From the NCBI GenBank assembly GCA_964293155.1, contig CAXYYA010000014.1, positions 4,493 through 68,492 of the forward strand: DNA of 64,000 nt. Direction: 5' to 3'. Each line of letters opens with the position of its first letter. Position 1 is the first letter of the stretch. The notes under the pieces were generated by a model that saw only the letters and a list, made by a program, of their open reading frames with translations, was not told the DNA's origin and searched no databases. Shown here in pieces: positions 37,199-46,515 of this stretch. This stretch comes from JAQVEB01 sp028698105 (lineage in GTDB: Bacteria; Bacteroidota; Bacteroidia; Bacteroidales; Dysgonomonadaceae). Position numbers and translations under genes: made by a program.

Positions 37199-40100
37199 TT
37201 AAAAATTCAAGTTCACGCCAAATACAATTTGACGACTTTTCGGATAAGCCGAGTAATCAACTCCGGGAGAAAGATTTGTCCGTCTGATGGTAGATACTTC
37301 CGGATCGTATCCCGAATATTTCGTCCATAACAATACATTATAGCCCGTAACATAAAAACGTAAACTTTGTATTTTTGCTTTTGCAAGCAACGTTTTCGGT
37401 AACGTGTAGCCGAGTGTCAATGTGTTTAACCGAAGAAAACTACCGTCTTCAACCGCCCAGTCGCTGAAAAACATACGAGCGGTTAGCGGCGACCACATTG
37501 TTGTGTTGGCATTCATTGCCGCCAATTCCGCCGCATCGTTGCTTATTGTTCCGTCTTCTCTGAGATTTGTCCATCGTTTTCCGGCTTCCATTGTTGTTAT
37601 CATATTTCGGTACTGATATTTGCCGGTATGCGAAAATTCAATTTTGTTCGCATTGTATATGTCGTTTCCATAGCTCCAGTTGAATGCAGCAGATAAATCG
37701 AAGTTGTAAAAGGTTGAATTGATGGTAAATCCACCGGTATGAACGGGATTTGCATCGCCTATTATTTCGCGGTCTTCTACCCCTACTTTATGATCGCCGG
37801 TTAAGTCTTTCAACTTCATAGATCCCGGCCTTATGGTTCCAACGACCGCAGAAGCATCATCCACGCCTTCTTTCAGCACCCACATATTGGATGTTTGATC
37901 GTAATGATCAAAATCGGACACTTCGTAACGTCCATCGGCTCTGTAGCCAAACATTTGCCCAACTGCTCCGCCTTTAGCAATCCAATAATCGTAACCGATT
38001 TCAGAAGACGCCCAATAGGTTTCATACCCGAAATCGTTCATAATTCCCAGACTTTGAATTTCCGATTTGTTAAATCCAATGTTTCCACTGAAACTTAACG
38101 TAAAATCTTTTTTATTTATGGCGTACCAATTCAGAGTTGCTTCGAACCCGGTATTTTGATTTTCGCCCATATTACGGTATTGCGTATCATATCCTGTTCC
38201 GGCTACAGGGAACTCGATCAACAGATCCTTGGTGGTGTTCTTGTATGCTTCCAAAGTACCGCTAAATTTTCCTCCGAGGGTAGTGAAATCCAATCCGATA
38301 TTCCGGGTGACGGTTGTTTCCCATCTTAAATCGGGATTAGCCATGGTTTTAGACGGAGCCCAGTAATTGGAAAATCCGTTTATCCACGATGTTGCCCTCG
38401 ACTCGAACATTTGCACCAACTGACCGGAAGGAATATTGTTGTTTCCGGCAGTTCCATAACTAACTCTAAGTTTCAAATCGTCTAACCACGATTTGGTTCC
38501 TTCCATAAAAGGTTCGGAAGAAATACGCCACGCAAATGCGGCGGAGGGGAAATATCCCCAACGGTTTGCTTTGCTGAATTTTGATGAAGCATCTGCACGA
38601 AATGTCAAGCTAAGTAAATATTTGCTCAAATAATCGTAGTTTGCTCGTCCGAAGAAAGACAGCAACTTATTATCCTCGTTATAATAATTATCCACAGTGT
38701 ACGGAACGCCTTGTGAAGATAACCGCCATGCGTCGTTTGCGGTGAAGGTCACCGGAAAACCATGAACCTCATCGGTAAGATTAAGCCCATTTGCGATGAT
38801 GTACTCATGCCCTAACATCAAATTAAGATGGTGGCTATCGTTTAGGAATTTTTCGAAATCATAACTCACCGTGTTTGTGTTTCTGATCTTCTGATCTTTT
38901 CCATTGACAAGTCTGATAGCCGGTTTTCCCTGATTTTCCACTGAAGGATAGTTTTTTATGTAATAGGTGCTTAATCCCCAAAAACGTTGGTCGGTATCAT
39001 CCTGCTTATCAAATCCTATTTCCGAACGAAATCGTAGATTTTTGATTGCTTCCCACGTAATTCCACCGGCTAAATTAAGCCTTCTCTGGCTTTTCTCTCT
39101 TGCATTATCGGAAATAGAAACCAATGGATTATACAAGTTTCCTAAATCGTCGTCTCCGCTACCGGCCGTCGGATCCAAATTTTTCAACGGTACGGGAGTA
39201 TAAATAACGGAATATTTAAGCCTTCTGTCGGTGTCAAGCGTGCTTTGAGCATCATTTGCTCCGCCTCCGTTCACTTTCGTATCCGAATAACGTACGGAAA
39301 AATCGAGCGTTACGGCATCAGAAACTTTATTGTTGAGTTTCAGGCTGGCATTGTGCCTCTTGTAGTCTGAGCCTTCCATTATGGCTTTGTTGGTAAGATA
39401 AGAATAGTTAAATGCATATTTTATTTTTTCGCTACCGCCGTTCAAGCTAAGGCTGTGACTCATGGAGTTACCGATTCGCCCGAAAGTAAGGTCTTGCCAA
39501 TTGTTATAAGGAATGTTTTGATACAAATCTATATCCTGATAATTACCGAAAAAAGAAGTATAGTTTTTAACATATTCCTGACCTTTCAATGCCGCTAATT
39601 CGTATTGCCATTTGGCATAATCATAAGGTTCGAGGACATCAAGCGTTTTGGCAATTTTCTTGAATCCGTAGTAAGCATTATAGCTTACATTTAACTTACC
39701 GGCTTTACCCGATTTTGTTGTAACAATGACAACTCCGTTGGCACCGCGCGATCCGTAAATAGCTGTTGATGAAGCATCCTTTAATACATCTATGGACTCA
39801 ATGTCCGTTGGAGGAATATCGGAAATGGTGCTCACGGGAAATCCGTCAACGATAAACAACGGTTCGTTACTTTGCGTTATGGATCCTCCACCGCGAACCC
39901 TTATTCGCATTTCGGCATCCGGCGAACCTTCGGTGGTTGTAACCTGAACTCCTGCCATTTTACCGGTAATCGCCTCTGTTGCAGATGCAACCGGTACCGA
40001 TGCAATTGTTTCCGCGCCTACTGAGGATACCGAACCTGTCAGGTCTCTTTTCTTCACTGTTCCATACCCGATGACTACTACCTCATCCAAACTCGCCACG

Positions 40101-40405
40101 TCTTCCTGCATGGTAATATTTACCGTGTTACCCGTAATAGGCACTTCGATATCTTTCATTCCAATGTAAGAAACCTGCAACGTAGTTGCGGAATTGGGAG
40201 CAGTTAACGAATAATTGCCGTCTATGTCGGTTGCGGCACCTATATTTGTTCCTTTTACCATTACGTTGGCTCCGATAATGGGCTCTCCACGCGTGTCTTT
40301 TACGGCACCTTTAATTGTTCTGTTTTGAGCTGAAACGCTCAATGAACAAAAAAGAAACAGCGCTAAACCGATTGACAATTTCAGTTTCACTTTCAATTCT
40401 TTCAT
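37199..40405 (-). CDS. susC: SusC/RagA family TonB-dependent receptor
   Basis: SusC is the TonB-dependent outer-membrane channel that imports oligosaccharides delivered by SusD. The 1068-residue protein has a signal peptide (about 1-26), a carboxypeptidase-like regulatory domain at about 29-105 (RTIKGAVKDTRGEPIIGANV), the SusC signature DEVVVIGYGT, and a plug domain with SSTAIYGSRGANGVVIVTTK. A long beta-barrel follows and ends in aromatic RQIVFGVNLNF. It is the first gene of the pectin locus and is divergent from the hybrid two-component gene. Confidence 0.96.
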   Translation of the reverse strand: MKELKVKLKLSIGLALFLFCSLSVSAQNRTIKGAVKDTRGEPIIGANVMVKGTNIGAATDIDGNYSLTAPNSATTLQVSYIGMKDIEVPITGNTVNITMQEDVASLDEVVVIGYGTVKKRDLTGSVSSVGAETIASVPVASATEAITGKMAGVQVTTTEGSPDAEMRIRVRGGGSITQSNEPLFIVDGFPVSTISDIPPTDIESIDVLKDASSTAIYGSRGANGVVIVTTKSGKAGKLNVSYNAYYGFKKIAKTLDVLEPYDYAKWQYELAALKGQEYVKNYTSFFGNYQDIDLYQNIPYNNWQDLTFGRIGNSMSHSLSLNGGSEKIKYAFNYSYLTNKAIMEGSDYKRHNASLKLNNKVSDAVTLDFSVRYSDTKVNGGGANDAQSTLDTDRRLKYSVIYTPVPLKNLDPTAGSGDDDLGNLYNPLVSISDNAREKSQRRLNLAGGITWEAIKNLRFRSEIGFDKQDDTDQRFWGLSTYYIKNYPSVENQGKPAIRLVNGKDQKIRNTNTVSYDFEKFLNDSHHLNLMLGHEYIIANGLNLTDEVHGFPVTFTANDAWRLSSQGVPYTVDNYYNEDNKLLSFFGRANYDYLSKYLLSLTFRADASSKFSKANRWGYFPSAAFAWRISSEPFMEGTKSWLDDLKLRVSYGTAGNNNIPSGQLVQMFESRATSWINGFSNYWAPSKTMANPDLRWETTVTRNIGLDFTTLGGKFSGTLEAYKNTTKDLLIEFPVAGTGYDTQYRNMGENQNTGFEATLNWYAINKKDFTLSFSGNIGFNKSEIQSLGIMNDFGYETYWASSEIGYDYWIAKGGAVGQMFGYRADGRYEVSDFDHYDQTSNMWVLKEGVDDASAVVGTIRPGSMKLKDLTGDHKVGVEDREIIGDANPVHTGGFTINSTFYNFDLSAAFNWSYGNDIYNANKIEFSHTGKYQYRNMITTMEAGKRWTNLREDGTISNDAAELAAMNANTTMWSPLTARMFFSDWAVEDGSFLRLNTLTLGYTLPKTLLAKAKIQSLRFYVTGYNVLLWTKYSGYDPEVSTIRRTNLSPGVDYSAYPKSRQIVFGVNLNF

Positions 40406-40441
40406 ATCATCCTATTTTATTAAATTAAGTAATTCATTGAT

Positions 40442-40457
40442 CGCTATCAAAATAGCG
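40442..40457. promoter_or_regulatory. Small perfect hairpin in the susC leader
   Basis: CGCTAT and ATAGCG pair around CAAA (40442-40457), 37 bases before the susC start. It lies in the untranslated leader or at the promoter. It could be a regulator half-site pair or an RNA hairpin; sequence alone does not separate the two. Confidence 0.4.
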
Positions 40458-40669
40458 TCATAATAGTTGTTTTATTAGTTTAAAATGTTTTTCTCAAAAA
40501 TTAGTTAACTGCAATAGTTATTGTATTACCGCATATTTTATGTTGTTTCGCGATATTCATGCCACAATATTAATATATTTCTTTTGAAAACTACGGTGAC
40601 AAATTGGTTTTTAAAGGGTGGCATATTGTTTTATTTACAGAAAACGCCAAAAAAAAGACAATAAAATAG

Positions 40670-40677
40670 TATATTTG
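40670..40677 (+). promoter_or_regulatory. Possible -7 box for the hybrid sensor gene
   Basis: TATATTTG fits TAnnTTTG and lies 103 bases before the ATG at 40780. There is no TTTG at the -33 position, so this is a partial match. Confidence 0.45.
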
Positions 40678-40779
40678 CGATAAGTAATATAAACGTGTAA
40701 GGTAGTAAATCCTTAACCCATAGTAACATCGATTAACGATTATTTTTTTACTTATGTTTCGTTTTCTCTCCTGTTTGTT

Positions 40780-43700
40780 ATGAATGAAATGAAAATCAGA
40801 CCGAAAATATGCGTTCTCTTTTTTATCATGCTTTCGGGCATGGGCATTCTCGTGGCTCAACCCAAAGCATATTTCGAGCACTACGGAGCAGAAGACGGTC
40901 TTCCTCAACAAACCATCATGGACATTTTGCAAGACCAAAAAGGTTTTATGTGGTTTAGCACCTGGGATGGCTTGTGCAAGTTCGACGGATATGAGTTTAT
41001 TACCTACCGATTGCCATCCGATAGCACGGTTGAATCCCGAAGCAACCGAATAGATTACCTTTTCGAAGATAAATACAACAATATATGGACGCTATCATAC
41101 GATAATCAGGCACATCGGTTTAATCCGCAAATGGAGACATTCAGGGGATTGAGCTCAATTGAGAACAACAAGGGGCAACCTTTTCCTACTTATCAGATTA
41201 TCCCCGTGAAAAGTGGAAAAGTATGGCTTTTATCGGAAGAAAACGGCTGTATCTGTATTTCAGATTCGTTATTCAATTCGCAAATCTACAACACTAAAAA
41301 AAACAACCTAACGGGAAACCGAATAAACACGGTATATGAAGACAAGAATAATAATTCCTGGATTCTCACGAATAAGGGATTAACATTCATCCCTCCGGAG
41401 GATGATGCACATCCGGTGTTTTATTTCAATACAACCTCCGAAATCAACCCTAAAAACAACTTACCTTTTTTTAGTGTGATGGAGTTCGGCAATGAGATGT
41501 GGTTTGGATCGGGCAACGGCGAAGTTTGGAAGTACGACCCGGTAGAAAAGACATTCCATCAAATTCTAACAACTCTTATCTCCGATATTATCTCCATAAA
41601 AGAAATCTCATCGGAAAAGATTCTTATTGTATCTCGCAACAACGGATTTGCAATTTATAACACGCACAACGGCGATATCAAAATCTATAACACGCATAGT
41701 TTTCCCAAGATGAGATCGGATGTAATTCTGACCAATTACATAGATAAATCGAAGAATATTTGGATGGAAACAGATGAATTGGGAGTTTCAAAATTTAATT
41801 CCTACACGGAAGAATACGTCCGTTTTACTCCCGCCATTGAAAGTACGGAATCAAACGTTTTTCCGCCAAATTTCTTTATATTTGAAGATAAAAAAGACCG
41901 GTTATGGGTGCATCCCAGAGGCGGAGGATTCGCGTTATACGACAAGTCGGAAGACAAGCTTATTCCTTTCTACAACAAACCGGAGTCCGATAATTGGCTG
42001 TTTTCCAATATGCTGCACTCAGCATACTCCGACAAACAAGGAAATTTATGGCTCTGTACCCGATCTCATGGACTGGAAAAAGCCATTTTCTATGATTCCC
42101 AATTTGAGTCGGTTCTTCTCAATAACAACGTTTATTCCACCATCAGCAACGACGTGCGCCCCATCTTTGAAGACTCTCAAAAAAATATATGGGCAGCAAC
42201 CAAAGACGGAAAAATTCACGTTTACAACACGAACTTGAATGAAAAAGGAATATTGACCACGCAGGGAGTTATCGGAAACGCAAATTCGCTAAGCGGAATA
42301 GCATACTGCATCACCGAAGATACCGACAAAAATATCTGGATAGGCACAAAGGGAGAAGGCGTTTACAAACTTATCAGGAAAAACACCACGAATGCGTTTG
42401 AAATCCATCATTTCAAAAACGATCCGAACGACAAGTACTCGTTAAGTGACAACAACGTTTACTCCATCTTCGAAGACAAAAACCGGAATATCTGGATAGG
42501 CACCTACGGTGGCGGACTTAATCTTATCAGTTATCAAAACAATGACGGGAAAATTATCAATTACAACAACAATCTCGCCAATTATCCTTACAAGCAGGGC
42601 TATCAGGTGAGAACCGTTTCATCGGATAAGAACGGAAACGTATGTGTGGGGACCACCTTGGGACTCATCATGTTCAATCCAGATTTTATCCGGCCCCAAG
42701 AGATTGATTTCAAGGTATTTCTACGAAAAAACAGTGCAAACACTCTCGGAGCCAATGACGTTTTTGATATTTGCACAACCCAGTCCGGTGAAACCTACAT
42801 CGCCACTTTTGGCGGTGGAATCGGTAAAATTGAAGAAACCGATGATAGCGGATTTCCGTTGACATTCAAGTCGTTTAATACAGACAACGGGCTTCCGTCC
42901 AACATCGTGTTATCTTTATCCGAAGACGAGCAAGGGAATTTGTGGATTGCCACCGAAGGTGGTCTCGCCAAATTTAATCCCGGCAAACAAAGTTTCGAGA
43001 ATTTCAGCGAAGTGAAACGACTGATGAAACAATACAATTTCTCTGAAAACTCCCGATGTGCCCTGTCAGACGGTCGAATGCTCTTTGGCTATTCGCACGG
43101 CATGATTGTTTTCGATCCCCAGAGCGTGAAGAATAATTCATTTAACCCCTATCTTGCGTTGGTTCAGTTTAAACTGTTTAACCGAAACGTACCCATTTCA
43201 GACGATGGGCCGCTTAAAAAAAATATAAACGCCGTTCACAAACTGATATTGAAGTACAATCAGAATTTTTTCAGCATTGGTTTTGCGGCCTTGGATTACG
43301 TTGAGCCAAAAAACATTTTGTACGCCTATAAACTGGAAGGATTCGATAAAGATTGGATTTATTCCGGCAATCAACGGACAGCTAATTATACGAACCTCTC
43401 CAGAGGTAAATATACCTTTAAGGTTAAATCCACAAACAGCGATGGCGTATGGGCAGATAATGAACGAACGTTGCCGATTGAGGTATTGCCGCCTTTTTGG
43501 GCGACAGGATGGGCTTACTTGTTTTACATATTGCTATCCATCGTGCTTCTGTACTTTATTTTCCGTATTTTATACACCTTCTACAAAATGCGACACAAAA
43601 TTTTATTGGAGAAGCACGAATCTGAAATTAAAACGCGTTTTTTCACCAATATTTCACACGAAATCCGTACTCCGTTGACTATGATCGTTTCGCCAATTGA

Positions 43701-45201
43701 GAATCTGCTACAAAACAAAACCACGCCCGAACCGATAAGAAAACAACTCACAATTGTTTCAAAAAACACAAACCGGCTACTGACTATGGTGAATCAAATT
43801 CTTGATTTTCAGAAGATTGAACAATCACCTCTTACGGTAAGTAAAATCGAAATAGGCTCCTTTATCGAAAGTTTATATGAAAATTACGTCAAAAATGCTG
43901 AAATAAAAAACATTGATTATAAAATAGTTAACAACGTCGGGGATCAGGTGATTTGGGCAGATGCAGCCGCATTGGAAAAAATAGTGGTCAATTTATTGTC
44001 TAACGCATTCAAATACACGCCCGAGGGGGAATCCATTCACGTCGCGATTTTTGAGGAGAAAAACGATATCGCTGTTCAGATAAAAGATACCGGAAGCGGC
44101 ATTTCAAAAGAAAAACAGGAAAGACTATTCAAACGTTTTGAATCCTTCAACGAAGACAAAAGCAAACCGAGCACCGGCATTGGATTATCCATCGTGAAAG
44201 AACTTGCCGACAAGCATCATGCCGAGATTCTGGTAGATAGCGAAAAGAATAAGGGGAGCTCCTTTACAGTGTTATTTAAAAAAGGAACTTCGCATTTAGG
44301 CCCCGATGTACTCATTGACAATTCAACGAAAACTTCGCCCGACGAAAAAATGAAAAACACAACAGAGAGCCCAGATGTTATGGCCACTGCAGAAGAAAAA
44401 ATAAACGAACATCCTTCTGTTTTGGTTGTGGAAGATGATGATGATCTCCGTCAATTTGTCCGGTCAATTCTTGAAAGTGATTACGAGGTTCACGAGGCAT
44501 CCAACGGAAAGGAAGGTTTCGAGCAAGCGCAGAAAATCATTCCCGATTTTATCGTGAGTGATATCATGATGCCGGAAATAGATGGCATAGGCCTGCTCGA
44601 AAAAGTACGCGAAAACGTGCAAACCAGCCATATTCTGTTTCTGCTTCTCACAGCAAAAACAACACTCGACGATAAACTGGAAGGCTTCGAACACGGTGCA
44701 GATGAGTACATAACCAAGCCCTTCAGCGTCTCATATTTTAAAACACGGGTGAAAAGTCTGTTGCACAGGCGGAGTGAATTGCAAAAGTATTATCGAAACA
44801 ATACCTCTTTAAGAAATTCATCGGCCGAAGAAGAAATAACGTATCTGCAAACCAACAATCAGGATATAAACTTCATCAGATCCGTTAATTCCTTTATCGA
44901 AGAGCATTTGGGCAACAATGATTTCGTAATTGAAGATATGGCCACAGAAATGGGAATGAGCCGTACCGTATTTTTTAAAAAATTAAAAGGCCTTACGGGG
45001 TTGGCACCTGTTGAATATGTCCGTGATGTTTCGCTGCAAAAAGCGGCCGAGTTCTTGGAAAAAGGACGGCATAATGTGAAAGAAGTATCGTATATGGTTG
45101 GCATGAACGACGCAAAATATTTCACCAAATGTTTTAAAAAGAAATATAATATGACACCAAGCGAATATAAGAAAAGACACATTAATCACTCAAAGAACTA
45201 A
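40780..45201 (+). CDS. Hybrid two-component system sensor-regulator (HTCS)
   Basis: This 1473-residue single-chain regulator senses glycan fragments in the periplasm and activates the nearby locus. In order it has a signal peptide or first membrane segment, two beta-propellers of repeated WxGT-type motifs (for example DKNIWIGTKGEGVYKL), and a Y_Y_Y domain at about 845-890. One membrane span follows at about 907-935 (WAYLFYILLSIVLLYFIFRI). The cytoplasmic part has a histidine kinase with His960 (FFTNISHEIRTPL) and NLLSNAFKYTPEG, a receiver with phosphoacceptor Asp1261 (VSDIMMPE), and an AraC-type helix-turn-helix at about 1370-1473. Divergence from susC strongly suggests control of the pectin locus. 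Ligands of relatives are unsaturated or saturated pectin oligosaccharides. Confidence 0.95.
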   Translation: MNEMKIRPKICVLFFIMLSGMGILVAQPKAYFEHYGAEDGLPQQTIMDILQDQKGFMWFSTWDGLCKFDGYEFITYRLPSDSTVESRSNRIDYLFEDKYNNIWTLSYDNQAHRFNPQMETFRGLSSIENNKGQPFPTYQIIPVKSGKVWLLSEENGCICISDSLFNSQIYNTKKNNLTGNRINTVYEDKNNNSWILTNKGLTFIPPEDDAHPVFYFNTTSEINPKNNLPFFSVMEFGNEMWFGSGNGEVWKYDPVEKTFHQILTTLISDIISIKEISSEKILIVSRNNGFAIYNTHNGDIKIYNTHSFPKMRSDVILTNYIDKSKNIWMETDELGVSKFNSYTEEYVRFTPAIESTESNVFPPNFFIFEDKKDRLWVHPRGGGFALYDKSEDKLIPFYNKPESDNWLFSNMLHSAYSDKQGNLWLCTRSHGLEKAIFYDSQFESVLLNNNVYSTISNDVRPIFEDSQKNIWAATKDGKIHVYNTNLNEKGILTTQGVIGNANSLSGIAYCITEDTDKNIWIGTKGEGVYKLIRKNTTNAFEIHHFKNDPNDKYSLSDNNVYSIFEDKNRNIWIGTYGGGLNLISYQNNDGKIINYNNNLANYPYKQGYQVRTVSSDKNGNVCVGTTLGLIMFNPDFIRPQEIDFKVFLRKNSANTLGANDVFDICTTQSGETYIATFGGGIGKIEETDDSGFPLTFKSFNTDNGLPSNIVLSLSEDEQGNLWIATEGGLAKFNPGKQSFENFSEVKRLMKQYNFSENSRCALSDGRMLFGYSHGMIVFDPQSVKNNSFNPYLALVQFKLFNRNVPISDDGPLKKNINAVHKLILKYNQNFFSIGFAALDYVEPKNILYAYKLEGFDKDWIYSGNQRTANYTNLSRGKYTFKVKSTNSDGVWADNERTLPIEVLPPFWATGWAYLFYILLSIVLLYFIFRILYTFYKMRHKILLEKHESEIKTRFFTNISHEIRTPLTMIVSPIENLLQNKTTPEPIRKQLTIVSKNTNRLLTMVNQILDFQKIEQSPLTVSKIEIGSFIESLYENYVKNAEIKNIDYKIVNNVGDQVIWADAAALEKIVVNLLSNAFKYTPEGESIHVAIFEEKNDIAVQIKDTGSGISKEKQERLFKRFESFNEDKSKPSTGIGLSIVKELADKHHAEILVDSEKNKGSSFTVLFKKGTSHLGPDVLIDNSTKTSPDEKMKNTTESPDVMATAEEKINEHPSVLVVEDDDDLRQFVRSILESDYEVHEASNGKEGFEQAQKIIPDFIVSDIMMPEIDGIGLLEKVRENVQTSHILFLLLTAKTTLDDKLEGFEHGADEYITKPFSVSYFKTRVKSLLHRRSELQKYYRNNTSLRNSSAEEEITYLQTNNQDINFIRSVNSFIEEHLGNNDFVIEDMATEMGMSRTVFFKKLKGLTGLAPVEYVRDVSLQKAAEFLEKGRHNVKEVSYMVGMNDAKYFTKCFKKKYNMTPSEYKKRHINHSKN

Positions 45202-45205
45202 TTTT

Positions 45206-46414
45206 ATGAAACCGATGTTATTCTTATTCTCCGTATTGTTGACTTTATCATCGGCATCGGAAGGTTATGGGCAGACCATCACGATAAAAAATCCTTCGTC
45301 AAAAGCGCTGAGAAACTACACCGTTGAAATCTCAACAGATAAATTATCGTTACCTTTCGGCAGTTACAAAGTTGTTTCTGAAACCGGAGCAGAGGTCCCG
45401 CTCGAGATGATAACCGATATCAACGGCAATCAGAAAGCCATATTTCCGGTTGAAGTGCTTCCCGCCCGTGCAACCAACGTCTTTAAGATAAAAAAAGGCT
45501 CCGCCGATAAATATCCTAAACGCACCTATGCCGAACTGGCGCATAAAATCGGCGGAAAATTCGCGGGCTCGAAATACGAAGGCGGTTATTCCTGGGTGAA
45601 ACCCAACCGATTAACGGTTGACGGCACTTTCAAAGACCATGCGTACTACATTAAATACGAAGGGCCCGGTTGGGAAAGCGATATGGTTGGTTTTCGTTTT
45701 TACCTGGATCAACGCAACGGAATGGACGTTTTCGGGAAAAAAACACCGGGTATTGTACTGCCTTTTGTGGGTGTGGACGGCTACGATAATTACCACAATA
45801 TGGCCGATTGGGGTATGGACAACATGCGCGTGGGAAAAGCGCTCGGATTAGGTTCGATAGCCATTTGGGACGGTACAAAAGCTGTGCGCGTGGAAAAACG
45901 CGACAGCGTAACCTGCTACATTCCAGCCGATGGAAAAATACGCTCGCAGGTGATGACCACCTACTACGGTTGGGACGCCAACGGAACCAAATGCACGCTG
46001 CAATCACTCATATCCATTGATGCGGGCAATCGTGCTTCGCACATGGAGTTAAAAACGGACAAGAATATCGCTAATATTGCCACCGGCATCATTAAAGACA
46101 GCAATGCCGAACTCATTTTGCCGGATAACCCAACAACGGAATGGTCGTACATTGCCACTTTCGGAAAACAAAGTATGAACAACGATATGCAAGGGCTTGC
46201 CATTTTCTACAAAACAAAACAATTGAAGAAAATTACCGGTGACGAACTGAACCACGTGATCGTACTTTCGCCCTTAAACGGATATGTTGAGTATTATTTT
46301 ATGCCAACCTGGGAACTCGATTGGCAACCTGTCAAAGATAAGGTTACCTTTATGAAATGCGTGAATGAAATGTTGCACAAATTAAATCACCCGCTTACGG
46401 TTAATCTAAAATAA
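45206..46414 (+). CDS. DUF4861 family secreted protein
   Basis: This 402-residue protein has a signal peptide (about 1-22, ending GYGQ) and then a DUF4861-like chain. An N-terminal beta-sandwich (SSKALRNYTVEISTDKLSLP) leads to a large domain with KYEGPGWESDMVGFRFYLDQ, WGMDNMRVGKALGLGSIAIW and the C-terminal SPLNGYVEYYFMPTWELDWQ. The family is frequent in pectin and other uronic-acid loci and is suspected to be enzymatic, but I cannot name its reaction. It starts four bases after the hybrid sensor stop, so it is probably translated from the same message. Confidence 0.75.
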   Translation: MKPMLFLFSVLLTLSSASEGYGQTITIKNPSSKALRNYTVEISTDKLSLPFGSYKVVSETGAEVPLEMITDINGNQKAIFPVEVLPARATNVFKIKKGSADKYPKRTYAELAHKIGGKFAGSKYEGGYSWVKPNRLTVDGTFKDHAYYIKYEGPGWESDMVGFRFYLDQRNGMDVFGKKTPGIVLPFVGVDGYDNYHNMADWGMDNMRVGKALGLGSIAIWDGTKAVRVEKRDSVTCYIPADGKIRSQVMTTYYGWDANGTKCTLQSLISIDAGNRASHMELKTDKNIANIATGIIKDSNAELILPDNPTTEWSYIATFGKQSMNNDMQGLAIFYKTKQLKKITGDELNHVIVLSPLNGYVEYYFMPTWELDWQPVKDKVTFMKCVNEMLHKLNHPLTVNLK

Positions 46415-46419
46415 ATGAT

Positions 46420-46427
46420 TAACTTTG
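46420..46427 (+). promoter_or_regulatory. Possible -7 box for uxaC
   Basis: TAACTTTG fits TAnnTTTG and lies 89 bases before the uxaC ATG, in a 101-base gap after the DUF4861 gene. No TTTG is at -33. It could give uxaC and uxaE their own promoter. Confidence 0.4.
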
Positions 46428-46515
46428 TAAAAATTGGATTCTTTATCCACAGACGTTGTGCACGTAAACAGAAAATACAAAACAACGGGAAATATTTATT
46501 TAAACATTTGACCTC

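Larger units (their letters stand above)
40406..40779. other. Divergent control region between susC and the hybrid sensor gene
   Basis: This 374-base AT-rich region has no coding frame that I can support. It contains a hairpin 37 bases before susC and a -7 box for the plus-strand sensor gene, both listed separately. No clear TAnnTTTG for susC was found on the minus strand, which fits activator-dependent control by the hybrid sensor. Confidence 0.65.
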
